Source: Armatimonadota bacterium (GTDB lineage Bacteria > Armatimonadota > Zipacnadia > Zipacnadales > UBA11051). From it: a DNA stretch of 6,058 bases. A program made the position numbers and the translations under genes. The stretch covers positions 13,279-19,336 of the forward strand of contig DPJP01000488.1 of assembly GCA_003542955.1 (NCBI GenBank), read 5' to 3'. This document shows, one piece after another, positions 1-6,058 of the stretch (positions are counted from its first letter, which is position 1; each line of letters opens with the position of its first letter). The notes under the pieces were generated by a model. That model was not told the origin of the DNA. It saw nothing but the letters and a program-made list of their open reading frames with translations, and did not search any database.

Positions 1-2638
1 GGCTCGGGAAGTACGTCTCCGTGGTGATGCCGTCCTCGATGCGCACGCCCGGGTCCTCGGTCAGCACGATGACGGTGTCGGCCCCCTGCTTCTGAACCCG
101 TGCGATTTCGTAGCCGTGCGTGTAGCCTGCCCCGTCGGTGCGGATGAGCCACGCGCCCCTGAGCGTCTCACCGAGTGGCAGGTCCGCGCCCGTGATGAAC
201 GCATCGACCTCCCCCCCGTCGGCGATGCGCCGCACGCCGGATAGAGCGCCCTCGTAGGAGGGGGTGTCCGTCTCCATGCTGAACTCACCGAGCTTCAGCG
301 AGTCGCCCTCGAACATCCACGCGCCCGTGACCGTCTCGCCGGCGCGGCGAATGACCGCCAGCCGGCCGCGGAAGCGGACGCCGTCGGCGGTGACCCGCTC
401 CGGGTACGGGGGCATATCCAGCGTGCTGATGATGGTGTCGACGTATGCCCCGTGGCTGACCTGCATGGCCACCGCGTTGTCATCCGCAGGTTCGAGCGCC
501 ACCTGCTCGACCCCGCTGATGAAGCGTCTCTCCGCCCACGGCTCCTCGACGGCGGCGAACAGATTGGCGGTATCCGCCGGGGCCTGCCGCCGGACGATCA
601 GTTGCGGCATCCAGAAGTCATAGGCTTTCCGCATGTCGCCGCGCGAGCCCACTCCCATGCGCCTGACCGACGGCGCGCGGCCCAGCAGCACCTCCGTATC
701 CCCGGCGGGCATCATGTGCAGACGCATGCCGCGGGCGACCTCATCGGTGTAGAGGAACTCTACGGTGAATCCGTCATCCGTCCTCCCACTCGCGACATCG
801 CGGACGACGCCATACATCGGGAAGCGCGCGCCCTCCATCTTCGGCTCGACCCATTCCTCGCCCTCGATCATCAGGTTCGCGAGGTTCCCGGCGAGCGGCA
901 GACTGCACTCGGCCGTCGTGTCCTCATCCGCATCGCCGTGCAGAGCCCAGTCATGCAGCGCGCCCCCCCTGACGCGGAACACGTCGACGACGTAGGCATC
1001 GGCATCTGAGACCGGCACGGTGGCGATTACGCGTCGGTACATCTGCATGCCATCGATGCCGCGATAGCCCCTGACACCGTCGGCCTCGACGACACCGACG
1101 CCACCCGAGTCAGGGAAGAACCAGAGCAGGTCACCGTCTGATCCACCGCCCGATTGATCGCTGCGGTTAACGACCACCGTGTTGTGCCCGAGCGCTGAGG
1201 TAGCCCAGTAGCGCATCTGGGTCCACGTGTAGCCGACATCGGGCAGCATCTCTTTGCCCTTTGCCCAGAGCGTGAGGTTGAGGTTGTCATAGTGCGAATG
1301 GCCGTACGCGCCGGAGAAGTGCAACTGCGCCTGCATCTGGTCGGCTCCGGTTCCGCGCCCCAGCGAAGCATGCCCGTAGCCCGGCAGGATGGTGCTCACA
1401 GTGGCAGTGCGTGGCTGGGAGCTCCTGGCGTATGGATGGGTGTCATGCACACAGGCGGACATGCCGTCGGGGTGGTCGATGACCTTCGGCGCGTCGATGC
1501 ACTTGCCCCAGAACGGCGCCTGAGCCTCCGGCTGAAGGTTGTCATAGCGCTTGCCGTCGACCTCATCAACATAGCCGGGCGGGTCGGAGTAGCCGGTCAC
1601 GGTACTGAATGCCGCTTTCAGCCCGCCGATGGTCATGTAGTGATACGCCGGAGATTCCTTCCACATGCCGTCTCGCATGAAGCCGAACTCGACGTTCCTC
1701 ATCATCCAGTCGAAGGCCCAGTGGACATAGCGGGGCTCCTCGATGACCCGCCCCAGCACTGCTGCGCTCGCGACATCGTAGCCGACAACATTGTTGATGT
1801 GGTCGGGCTTGGCGGCCACCGCCTCGAAGGCCGCGCGGAAGAAGTCGTTCTCTATCTGTGCGCGCACGTCGTGGCCCAGGCGCGCCGAGAGCGTCTCGAA
1901 GGCGGTGCTGTCGTAGACCATGTCGTATGCCAGGATGCAGTTCTTCGGGATCTCATTGTGGAAGTGCCCCCACTTGCCCGAATCCCACGCATACGGCGGC
2001 AGTTGCGACTCGCGGAAGGCGAACACCGTGGGATGGTCCTGGACGACCGGGTAATGCGGGTAGTACTCGGCGAGCTTATCGAGAATAAGCACTGCGCGCT
2101 CCGCATACTCCTGCTTTCCAGTCGCCTGGTATGCCCTCCCCAGCGCCAGAAGCTGGCTCTCCAGCCATCGCGTCTTGTGCCCGCTCAGCACCCCGCTGAA
2201 GAAGTGCGAGACTTTGTGCTCCTCCGAGTAGTAGTAGGGGAAGCTCACCTCCTCGCCGAGCGAGTTCTTGCCTGTCAGCAGATTGTCCTCGGGGTACTTC
2301 TCATTCGGGATGATGGTCCCGCAGAAGCGGCACTTCATCTCATCGGGCTTCTCGATGTCCCAGAGGAAGATGCCGTTGCCCTCGACCCCGCCGTAGCAGT
2401 TAGGGCATTCGCAGTAGTAGCGGATCGGCTTGTCGGGAACGAAGCTCAGCGCTTCCTCCTCGCCCATGGCCATGATTCGCTTGACGGCGTTCTCATACGT
2501 GGCCGCATCGGCCGCGTTGATGCCGTGCTCCATCACCGGGTGTTGCTGCTGTGCCTCACAGATGCCGGCCGTGAGGGCGAGCAGGAGCCCCACCACGGCA
2601 GCACCACAGATTGCGTGTTCAACCCGCAGTTCAGACAT
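1..2638 (-). CDS. Exported heparinase II/III-like polysaccharide lyase (gene A), 3' end cut by window edge
   Basis: Reading leftward from ATG at 2638, the frame is open for 879 codons with no stop or frameshift and leaves the window at position 1. Comparison with the complete paralogue B suggests that about 21 residues are missing. Residues 1-29 look like a type I signal peptide: a hydrophobic stretch at about 11-26, then CEA before Q30, the probable cleavage site. A cysteine cluster follows (C76, C78, C81, C103, C106). Residues about 130-350 resemble the alpha-helical toroid of this superfamily, with N282-N283 and the motif ESPAYHYM (328-335), which supplies candidate catalytic Asn and Tyr. 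From about 440 the heparinase II/III C-terminal beta-sandwich begins, with GHSHYDN (446-452) and DVGYTW (467-472). A further beta-rich region runs from about 700 to the end. Known members of the superfamily cleave uronic-acid-containing polysaccharides by beta-elimination; the substrate here is unknown. The gene lies 50 bases downstream of B and is probably co-transcribed. The family call is strong; the exact activity is inference. Confidence 0.9.
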   Translation of the reverse strand, partial: MSELRVEHAICGAAVVGLLLALTAGICEAQQQHPVMEHGINAADAATYENAVKRIMAMGEEEALSFVPDKPIRYYCECPNCYGGVEGNGIFLWDIEKPDEMKCRFCGTIIPNEKYPEDNLLTGKNSLGEEVSFPYYYSEEHKVSHFFSGVLSGHKTRWLESQLLALGRAYQATGKQEYAERAVLILDKLAEYYPHYPVVQDHPTVFAFRESQLPPYAWDSGKWGHFHNEIPKNCILAYDMVYDSTAFETLSARLGHDVRAQIENDFFRAAFEAVAAKPDHINNVVGYDVASAAVLGRVIEEPRYVHWAFDWMMRNVEFGFMRDGMWKESPAYHYMTIGGLKAAFSTVTGYSDPPGYVDEVDGKRYDNLQPEAQAPFWGKCIDAPKVIDHPDGMSACVHDTHPYARSSQPRTATVSTILPGYGHASLGRGTGADQMQAQLHFSGAYGHSHYDNLNLTLWAKGKEMLPDVGYTWTQMRYWATSALGHNTVVVNRSDQSGGGSDGDLLWFFPDSGGVGVVEADGVRGYRGIDGMQMYRRVIATVPVSDADAYVVDVFRVRGGALHDWALHGDADEDTTAECSLPLAGNLANLMIEGEEWVEPKMEGARFPMYGVVRDVASGRTDDGFTVEFLYTDEVARGMRLHMMPAGDTEVLLGRAPSVRRMGVGSRGDMRKAYDFWMPQLIVRRQAPADTANLFAAVEEPWAERRFISGVEQVALEPADDNAVAMQVSHGAYVDTIISTLDMPPYPERVTADGVRFRGRLAVIRRAGETVTGAWMFEGDSLKLGEFSMETDTPSYEGALSGVRRIADGGEVDAFITGADLPLGETLRGAWLIRTDGAGYTHGYEIARVQKQGADTVIVLTEDPGVRIEDGITTETYFPS

Positions 2639-2644
2639 TCCATG

Positions 2645-2650
2645 CTCCTT
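2645..2650 (-). promoter_or_regulatory. Ribosome binding site that decides the start of gene A
   Basis: On the minus strand AAGGAG is followed by a 6-base spacer and the ATG at 2638. A second ATG at 2643 lies in another frame and only 1 base after AAGGAG. That is too close for initiation, and its frame soon closes. The spacing therefore selects 2638 as the start, which also gives a clean signal peptide. Confidence 0.75.
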
Positions 2651-2653
2651 CGA

Positions 2654-2683
2654 GTGGTCTAATCGGGCCTGTGCCCGAACCAC
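2654..2683 (-). other. Bulged hairpin between genes B and A
   Basis: The transcript-sense strand reads GTGGT-TCGGGC, loop ACAG, GCCCGA, then a one-sided TTAG bulge, then ACCAC. This gives 6 perfect pairs capped by a tetraloop and 5 more perfect pairs below a 4-base bulge. The structure fills 30 of the 50 bases between the stop of B and the start of A, ending 3 bases before the AAGGAG of gene A. No T-run follows, so it is not a typical intrinsic terminator. It could stabilise the upstream message, set the relative expression of B and A, or modulate access to the ribosome binding site. The base pairing is read directly from the sequence; the role is inference. Confidence 0.55.
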
Positions 2684-2688
2684 CCCGC

Positions 2689-5400
2689 TCACTCCACCGC
2701 CATCGCGGATGCGGCGAGTGGTGCCCTGAATGTGTTCACACCTTCGATGCTCCGCCGGGGGAAGTAGACCTCCCGCGTTGTCGAGCCCTCGACATGCAGG
2801 CCGTGGTCGATCCCCAGCACGATGCGTGTCATCCCGTTGACCTCGTCAATGCGCTCGATCGGGTAGCCATGGGTGAAGCCGTTGCCGTGGGTCACGATCA
2901 CCCAGGCTCCCTTGAGGACCTCACCGGGGGGCAGCTTCGCGGCAGTGAGGAAGCCGTCACACTCGGCGCCCTCCGCGATACGGGGCGCGGCGGTGATCTC
3001 TCCCGTGAATGAACCTGCCTCGACCGCAAGGCGGTTCTGTCCGCAGCGGAGGTCGGTGCCCTCGAACAACCATGTGCCGACCACGGTCTCCCCGCGACGC
3101 CGTACTACACCCACGCGGCCCTGCAGGCTGACACCGTCTGCCGTCAGGCGTTCGGGGTATGGCGGCTGATCGTGTGTCACGACGATGGTGTCGGTGTACT
3201 CGCCATGGGTGACCCGCATCGCGCAGACGTCCGGGCTCGCGGGTGTCACGGCCACCGGCTCAACCCCATCGAGGAAGCGTTCACGCTCAAACGGCTCATA
3301 GACCGCGGTGTAGACCGAGGACAGCGGGGCGGGCCCGCTTCTGCGGACGACCAGCGTCGGCATCCAGAAGTCGTAAATCTTGCGGTTGTCCGCGTTCGTC
3401 CCGGTGCCGGTCCGCCGCACGGAGGGGCTTCTTCCCAGGTAGACCTCCGCCTCGGTGGAGGTGAGCATGTAGATGCGCACGCCGTGGTCACGATCACCCG
3501 GATAGGTGAACTCGGCGTCGAACGGCTCCGAAGTCGCTGTGTGCCGGAGGTCGCGGAGTTCACCATAGCACTGCGTGGACGCGGCGGCGGCCACGCTCTC
3601 GGGGATGGGCATGGTCGGCAACGGCTCCCCGCCCGCGATGCTGCAGCGGACCTCAGTATCCTCGTCGGCATCGCCATGAAGCATCCAGTCGTGGACCGAG
3701 CCGCCATTGACGACGAACACATCCACCACGTAGGCATCGGCCGCCGAGACAGGGACCATCAGCAGCAACCGGCGATAGCGGTCAAGACCGCCGATATTCC
3801 CGTAGGCGCGCCTGCCGTCGGCCTCGACCATGCTTACCCCATTGACATCGGGGAAGAAGCTCAGCAAGTCGCCATCGGCCGGCGATCCCTTCTGCTCGGC
3901 GCAGTCGACGGCGACGAGGTTGTGGCTGATTGTGCTCGTCGTCCAGTAGCGGATGTCGCTCCAGGTGTAGCCGACATCGCACAGCATCTCCTTGCCCTTT
4001 GCCCAGAGAGTCATCTGCAGGGCGTCCCGGTGCGAGTGGCCGTATGCGCCGGAGAAGTGCAGCTGCGCCTGCATCTGGTGCGCCCCGGTGCCGCGGCCCA
4101 GTGACGCATGGCCGAAGCCGGGCAGGATCGTCGAGACCGTCTGCGTCCGTGCGCCGCCGACCTTCTGCTTCGCCCACGTGTCATGCACAACAGCGAGATC
4201 GCCGGAGGGGTAGCTGATTGCCAGCGGCGCATCCTGCACCTTCGCCCAGAACGGCAACTCGACTTCGGGCTTGAGGTCCTCATAACGCCTGCCATCGACC
4301 TCATCCACGTAGCCCGGCGGATCTGTGTATCCCACGGCGCTGGAGAAGCAATGGCGCAACCCGCTCGTTGTCATGTAGTGATAGGCCGGTGACTCGTGCC
4401 ACATCCCGTCATAGAAGCAGCCGGCGTTCACATTCTCGCCGATCCACCTGAAGGCCCAGTGCACCCACTTCGGCTCGTTGATGACGCGCGCCATGTTGAT
4501 GGCGGTACCGAGGTAGGCCACGTAGTTGTCGACGTGGCTTTTCGTCGCCGCGACGGCCTCGAGCGTCGGGAGGAAGAACTCGCGCTCGATCCTCTCCCGC
4601 ACGTCGTAGCCGCGCTGCCCTGCCAGCCTGTCAAGCTCCGGGCTGTTGTAGATCATGTCATACATCTCGATGGCGCCGGAGGGCAGTTCGCCACCGGGGG
4701 AGTGCCAGCCCCACCGGCCGGCGTCCCAGGTGTACGGCGGTTGTTGCGAATCGGCCACCTTGAAGTAGCGGTTCGGCGTCCCACCGACCTTGATGACCTC
4801 CATGTGCCTGTAGGTCTCGGCCATCCGGTCGAGGATCAGCGCCACTCGGCGCGCGTATTCTGGCTTTCCGGTCGCAAGGAAGGCCCTCCCGAGCGCCCGC
4901 CCCTGGGCGTGAATCCACTCGCGCTTGTGCAGGTCGATGTGGCGCGAGAAGTGATGGCTGGTCTTGTGCTCTTCGTCATAGTAGTACATATAGGCCCGCG
5001 TCTCGCCGAGGGAGTTCGTCGCGAGCAGCTCGGTGGTCTCCGGGTACTTGCCATCGGGCGTCCAGAGGAAGCCGCAGAAGCGGCACTTGAGTTCATCCGG
5101 CCGGTCGATGCTCCAGTCGAAGATCAGGTCCGCATCCACTCCGCCGAAGCACTCGGGGCAATGGCAGAAGCGGGTGAAGTGCCGCTCGGGGACGTAGGAC
5201 AGCATCTCCTCCTCGCTCATCGCCATGACCCGCTGCACCGCCTGTTCGCAGGCGGCCGCATCGGCGGGACCCACACCATGATTGAGCACGGGATGCTTGA
5301 CCCCGGCCGAGTTGCCCGCAGCGTGGCTAATGCCCTGAACCAGCAGCAGTATGCCTGCGGAAAGCAGCACGGATCGGAGTATGTGAGGGAGAAGACCCAT
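2689..5400 (-). CDS. Exported heparinase II/III-like polysaccharide lyase (gene B), complete
   Basis: This complete frame of 903 codons starts at ATG 5400 and ends with TGA at 2691-2689. GGAGGG (5415-5410) lies 9 bases upstream. Residues 1-27 form a signal peptide: hydrophobic core 11-21, then SHA or HAA at the probable cleavage site, so the product should be periplasmic or secreted. A cysteine cluster follows (C79, C81, C84, C106, C109). An alpha-toroid-like region covers about 130-360, with D291-N292 and ESPAYHYM (336-343). The heparinase II/III beta-sandwich starts near 440 with GHSHRDA (454-460) and DVGYTW (475-480). An extra beta-rich region reaches to about 890. At 903 residues it is longer than the classical heparinases of this superfamily, which are roughly 650-770, mostly because of its N- and C-terminal additions. 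It aligns end to end with gene A and is the probable first gene of a B-A operon. The expected reaction is beta-elimination on an acidic polysaccharide; substrate and activity are unproven, and a non-catalytic or altered-specificity paralogue is possible. Confidence 0.92.
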   Translation of the reverse strand: MGLLPHILRSVLLSAGILLLVQGISHAAGNSAGVKHPVLNHGVGPADAAACEQAVQRVMAMSEEEMLSYVPERHFTRFCHCPECFGGVDADLIFDWSIDRPDELKCRFCGFLWTPDGKYPETTELLATNSLGETRAYMYYYDEEHKTSHHFSRHIDLHKREWIHAQGRALGRAFLATGKPEYARRVALILDRMAETYRHMEVIKVGGTPNRYFKVADSQQPPYTWDAGRWGWHSPGGELPSGAIEMYDMIYNSPELDRLAGQRGYDVRERIEREFFLPTLEAVAATKSHVDNYVAYLGTAINMARVINEPKWVHWAFRWIGENVNAGCFYDGMWHESPAYHYMTTSGLRHCFSSAVGYTDPPGYVDEVDGRRYEDLKPEVELPFWAKVQDAPLAISYPSGDLAVVHDTWAKQKVGGARTQTVSTILPGFGHASLGRGTGAHQMQAQLHFSGAYGHSHRDALQMTLWAKGKEMLCDVGYTWSDIRYWTTSTISHNLVAVDCAEQKGSPADGDLLSFFPDVNGVSMVEADGRRAYGNIGGLDRYRRLLLMVPVSAADAYVVDVFVVNGGSVHDWMLHGDADEDTEVRCSIAGGEPLPTMPIPESVAAAASTQCYGELRDLRHTATSEPFDAEFTYPGDRDHGVRIYMLTSTEAEVYLGRSPSVRRTGTGTNADNRKIYDFWMPTLVVRRSGPAPLSSVYTAVYEPFERERFLDGVEPVAVTPASPDVCAMRVTHGEYTDTIVVTHDQPPYPERLTADGVSLQGRVGVVRRRGETVVGTWLFEGTDLRCGQNRLAVEAGSFTGEITAAPRIAEGAECDGFLTAAKLPPGEVLKGAWVIVTHGNGFTHGYPIERIDEVNGMTRIVLGIDHGLHVEGSTTREVYFPRRSIEGVNTFRAPLAASAMAVE

Positions 5401-5576
5401 CTGCGGTGGCCCTCCAGCCTGCGTTGTCTCGCCCGAGTACCCCTGAGGGTAGATAGTATTGGCCTCCGTAGCGTCGCGGACCTGCCCCGCGCAGGTATCG
5501 GACCCCCTTGGCCCGAAGACTCACCCGCGTCTGCCGTTCATCGCCAATCTGAGCCGTAGCAGGGAGCTGGTACACC
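5401..5576. promoter_or_regulatory. Divergent intergenic control region
   Basis: These 176 bases separate the starts of gene B (leftward) and the isomerase gene (rightward), so promoters for both transcripts should lie here. I see no convincing -35/-10 pair in either direction. The best AT-rich element is TAGATAGTATT at 5450-5460, with TAGTAT on the plus strand or TACTAT on the minus strand as weak -10 candidates lacking a well-spaced -35. Ribosome binding sites sit at both ends: GGAGGG at 5415-5410 for B and AGGGAG at 5561-5566 for the isomerase. The promoter assignment rests on gene arrangement alone. Confidence 0.6.
5480..5496. promoter_or_regulatory. Operator-like perfect inverted repeat
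   Basis: ACCTGC-CCCGC-GCAGGT is a perfect 6-bp dyad around a 5-base centre. Its centre (5488) lies 88-89 bases from both the gene B start (5400) and the isomerase start (5577), almost exactly the midpoint of the divergent region. An imperfect dyad follows at once (5498-5516, TCGGACC and GGCCCGA arms with one mismatch). The size and position suit a dimeric regulator controlling both directions. In such GC-rich DNA a 6-bp dyad can arise by chance, so this stays tentative. Confidence 0.4.
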
Positions 5577-6058
5577 ATGCCGACCATGCGGAAGCCGCGT
5601 ATCGGCCTGCTCGGGCTGATGCTGGAACTCTATGACCGCTCACATCCCGCCCTCAGGCCCGCGCAGGAGCAGTTCGCCACGCAACTCGTCGGCAAGCTCG
5701 GTGGCATCGCGGATGTCACCTACACCGGCATCGTCAACACGCGCGCCGGCGTGCAGGCAGCGATGGCCCAGTTCGAGGCAGCCGACGTCGACCTCGTCAT
5801 GCCGGTTCACTTCTCCTACTCGCCGAGCCTGATTGCCATGCAGGCGCTGGTCGACTGCCCGCGGCCCGTCGTGCTCTTCAACACTCAGCGCAAGCGCGCC
5901 ATCGACGAGAGCTTCGATGGGCAGGATGTGCTCGAAAACCACGGCATGCACGGCCAGCAGGACCTCGCCAACGTGCTGGTGCGCTCCGGGCGCTCATTCG
6001 GTGTCTGCACCGGCTACTGGGAGGACAATGACACGCTTGATGAGCTTTCCCAATGGGC
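5577..6058 (+). CDS. L-arabinose/L-fucose isomerase superfamily sugar isomerase, N-terminal part
   Basis: The frame starts at ATG 5577 and is open for 160 codons to the right edge. AGGGAG (5561-5566) lies 10 bases upstream; an in-frame ATG at 5586 is a weaker alternative. The first residues (IGLLGLMLELYD, 9-20) form a Rossmann-like strand with no signal peptide, so the product is cytoplasmic. The pattern FNTQ (101-104), then NHGMHG (121-126) with QDL after it, then VCTGYWED (143-150), matches the order and spacing of the corresponding N-terminal motifs of bacterial L-arabinose isomerase (FNTQ, NQTAHGG, VVTGHW). The family interconverts aldoses and ketoses using a divalent metal, usually manganese. 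The metal-binding Glu and His residues lie further C-terminal, outside the window, so catalysis cannot be confirmed. The sequence differs enough from true AraA that arabinose should not be assumed; fucose, rhamnose or another sugar is possible. Its position, divergent from two exported lyases, suits catabolism of a released monosaccharide. Confidence 0.85.
   Translation, partial: MPTMRKPRIGLLGLMLELYDRSHPALRPAQEQFATQLVGKLGGIADVTYTGIVNTRAGVQAAMAQFEAADVDLVMPVHFSYSPSLIAMQALVDCPRPVVLFNTQRKRAIDESFDGQDVLENHGMHGQQDLANVLVRSGRSFGVCTGYWEDNDTLDELSQW

Larger units (their letters stand above)
1..5400 (-). repeat. Tandem paralogous gene duplication (B then A)
   Basis: Genes B and A are direct, same-strand copies of one ancestral gene, colinear from the N-terminal cysteine cluster to the last motif visible in A (YFPS in A, YFPR in B). 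In the most conserved block, A 410-472 and B 418-480, 55 of 63 residues are identical. Elsewhere divergence is much greater, with B five residues longer between about 197 and 247 and A about five residues longer just after residue 578. The duplication is therefore old, not a recent assembly or IS-type repeat. Confidence 0.9.

Noticed and set aside
2530..2638. Lipoprotein signal in gene A, because Cys residues lie in the leader
   Set aside because: C11 and C27 are preceded by Ile, which does not fit the small residue required just before a lipobox Cys. A type I cleavage after CEA fits better.
1..2638. Gene A as a pseudogene or truncated copy
   Set aside because: No internal stop or frameshift is seen over 879 codons and the alignment to B is continuous. 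The missing end is due only to the window edge.
1292..2662. Long plus-strand open frame (456 codons) opposite gene A
   Set aside because: It lies antisense to a protein that aligns end to end with its paralogue. Its translation is rich in Arg, Val and His with no recognisable domain, as expected for the antisense frame of a GC-rich gene.
2654..2683. Intrinsic terminator between B and A
   Set aside because: The stem is good but no T-run follows on the transcribed strand, and the ribosome binding site of A begins 3 bases later.
3172..4104. Plus-strand open frame (310 codons) opposite gene B
   Set aside because: It is antisense to the conserved core of the complete lyase, has no family resemblance and no clear ribosome binding site. 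Its openness reflects codon bias of the real gene.
5450..5460. Sigma-70 promoter at the AT-rich patch
   Set aside because: TAGTAT or TACTAT matches only 4 of 6 consensus bases, and no -35-like element lies at a proper distance in either direction, so no specific promoter is called.
4396..5559. Plus-strand open frame (387 codons) opposite the 5' part of gene B and crossing the divergent region
   Set aside because: It overlaps the signal peptide and toroid coding region of gene B and runs through its probable promoter. The composition is typical of an antisense shadow.
5640..5951. Minus-strand open frame opposite the isomerase
   Set aside because: The plus-strand frame carries isomerase family motifs in the right order; the minus-strand product has none.

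Overview
The window is GC-rich, densely coding DNA and looks like a carbohydrate-utilisation locus from a bacterium that secretes polysaccharide-degrading enzymes. Two large exported heparinase II/III-type proteins next to a sugar isomerase, together with purine-rich ribosome binding sites, fit an uncultivated polysaccharide degrader of the Planctomycetota, Armatimonadota or Verrucomicrobiota/Lentisphaerota type. That placement is inference from gene content only, and no marker gene settles it.

Layout. Positions 1-2638 (minus strand) hold gene A, a heparinase II/III-like protein that runs off the left edge. Its frame is open for 879 codons, and only about 21 residues appear to be missing at the C-terminus. 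A 50-base gap (2639-2688) holds a bulged hairpin followed by the ribosome binding site of gene A. Positions 2689-5400 (minus strand) hold gene B, a complete 903-residue paralogue of A. Positions 5401-5576 are a divergent intergenic region with a perfect 17-bp inverted repeat almost exactly at its midpoint. From 5577 to the right edge (plus strand) is the first 160 codons of a sugar isomerase of the L-arabinose/L-fucose isomerase superfamily.

How it may work together. B and A are transcribed leftward, probably as one transcript with B first. Both carry N-terminal signal sequences and should act outside the cytoplasm, where this superfamily cleaves uronic-acid-containing polysaccharides by beta-elimination. 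The isomerase lacks a signal peptide and should act in the cytoplasm on a released monosaccharide. Two diverged lyase-like enzymes plus a divergently transcribed isomerase, separated by an operator-like palindrome, suggest a small substrate-induced catabolic locus. The substrate cannot be read from the sequence.

Most notable points: the tandem lyase paralogues differ beside the catalytic-type histidines; both have a five-cysteine cluster near the N-terminus, unusual for an exported lyase; a structured RNA element fills the B-A gap; and a palindrome sits centred in the divergent promoter region. No RNA genes, insertion sequences, CRISPR arrays or broken genes were found.
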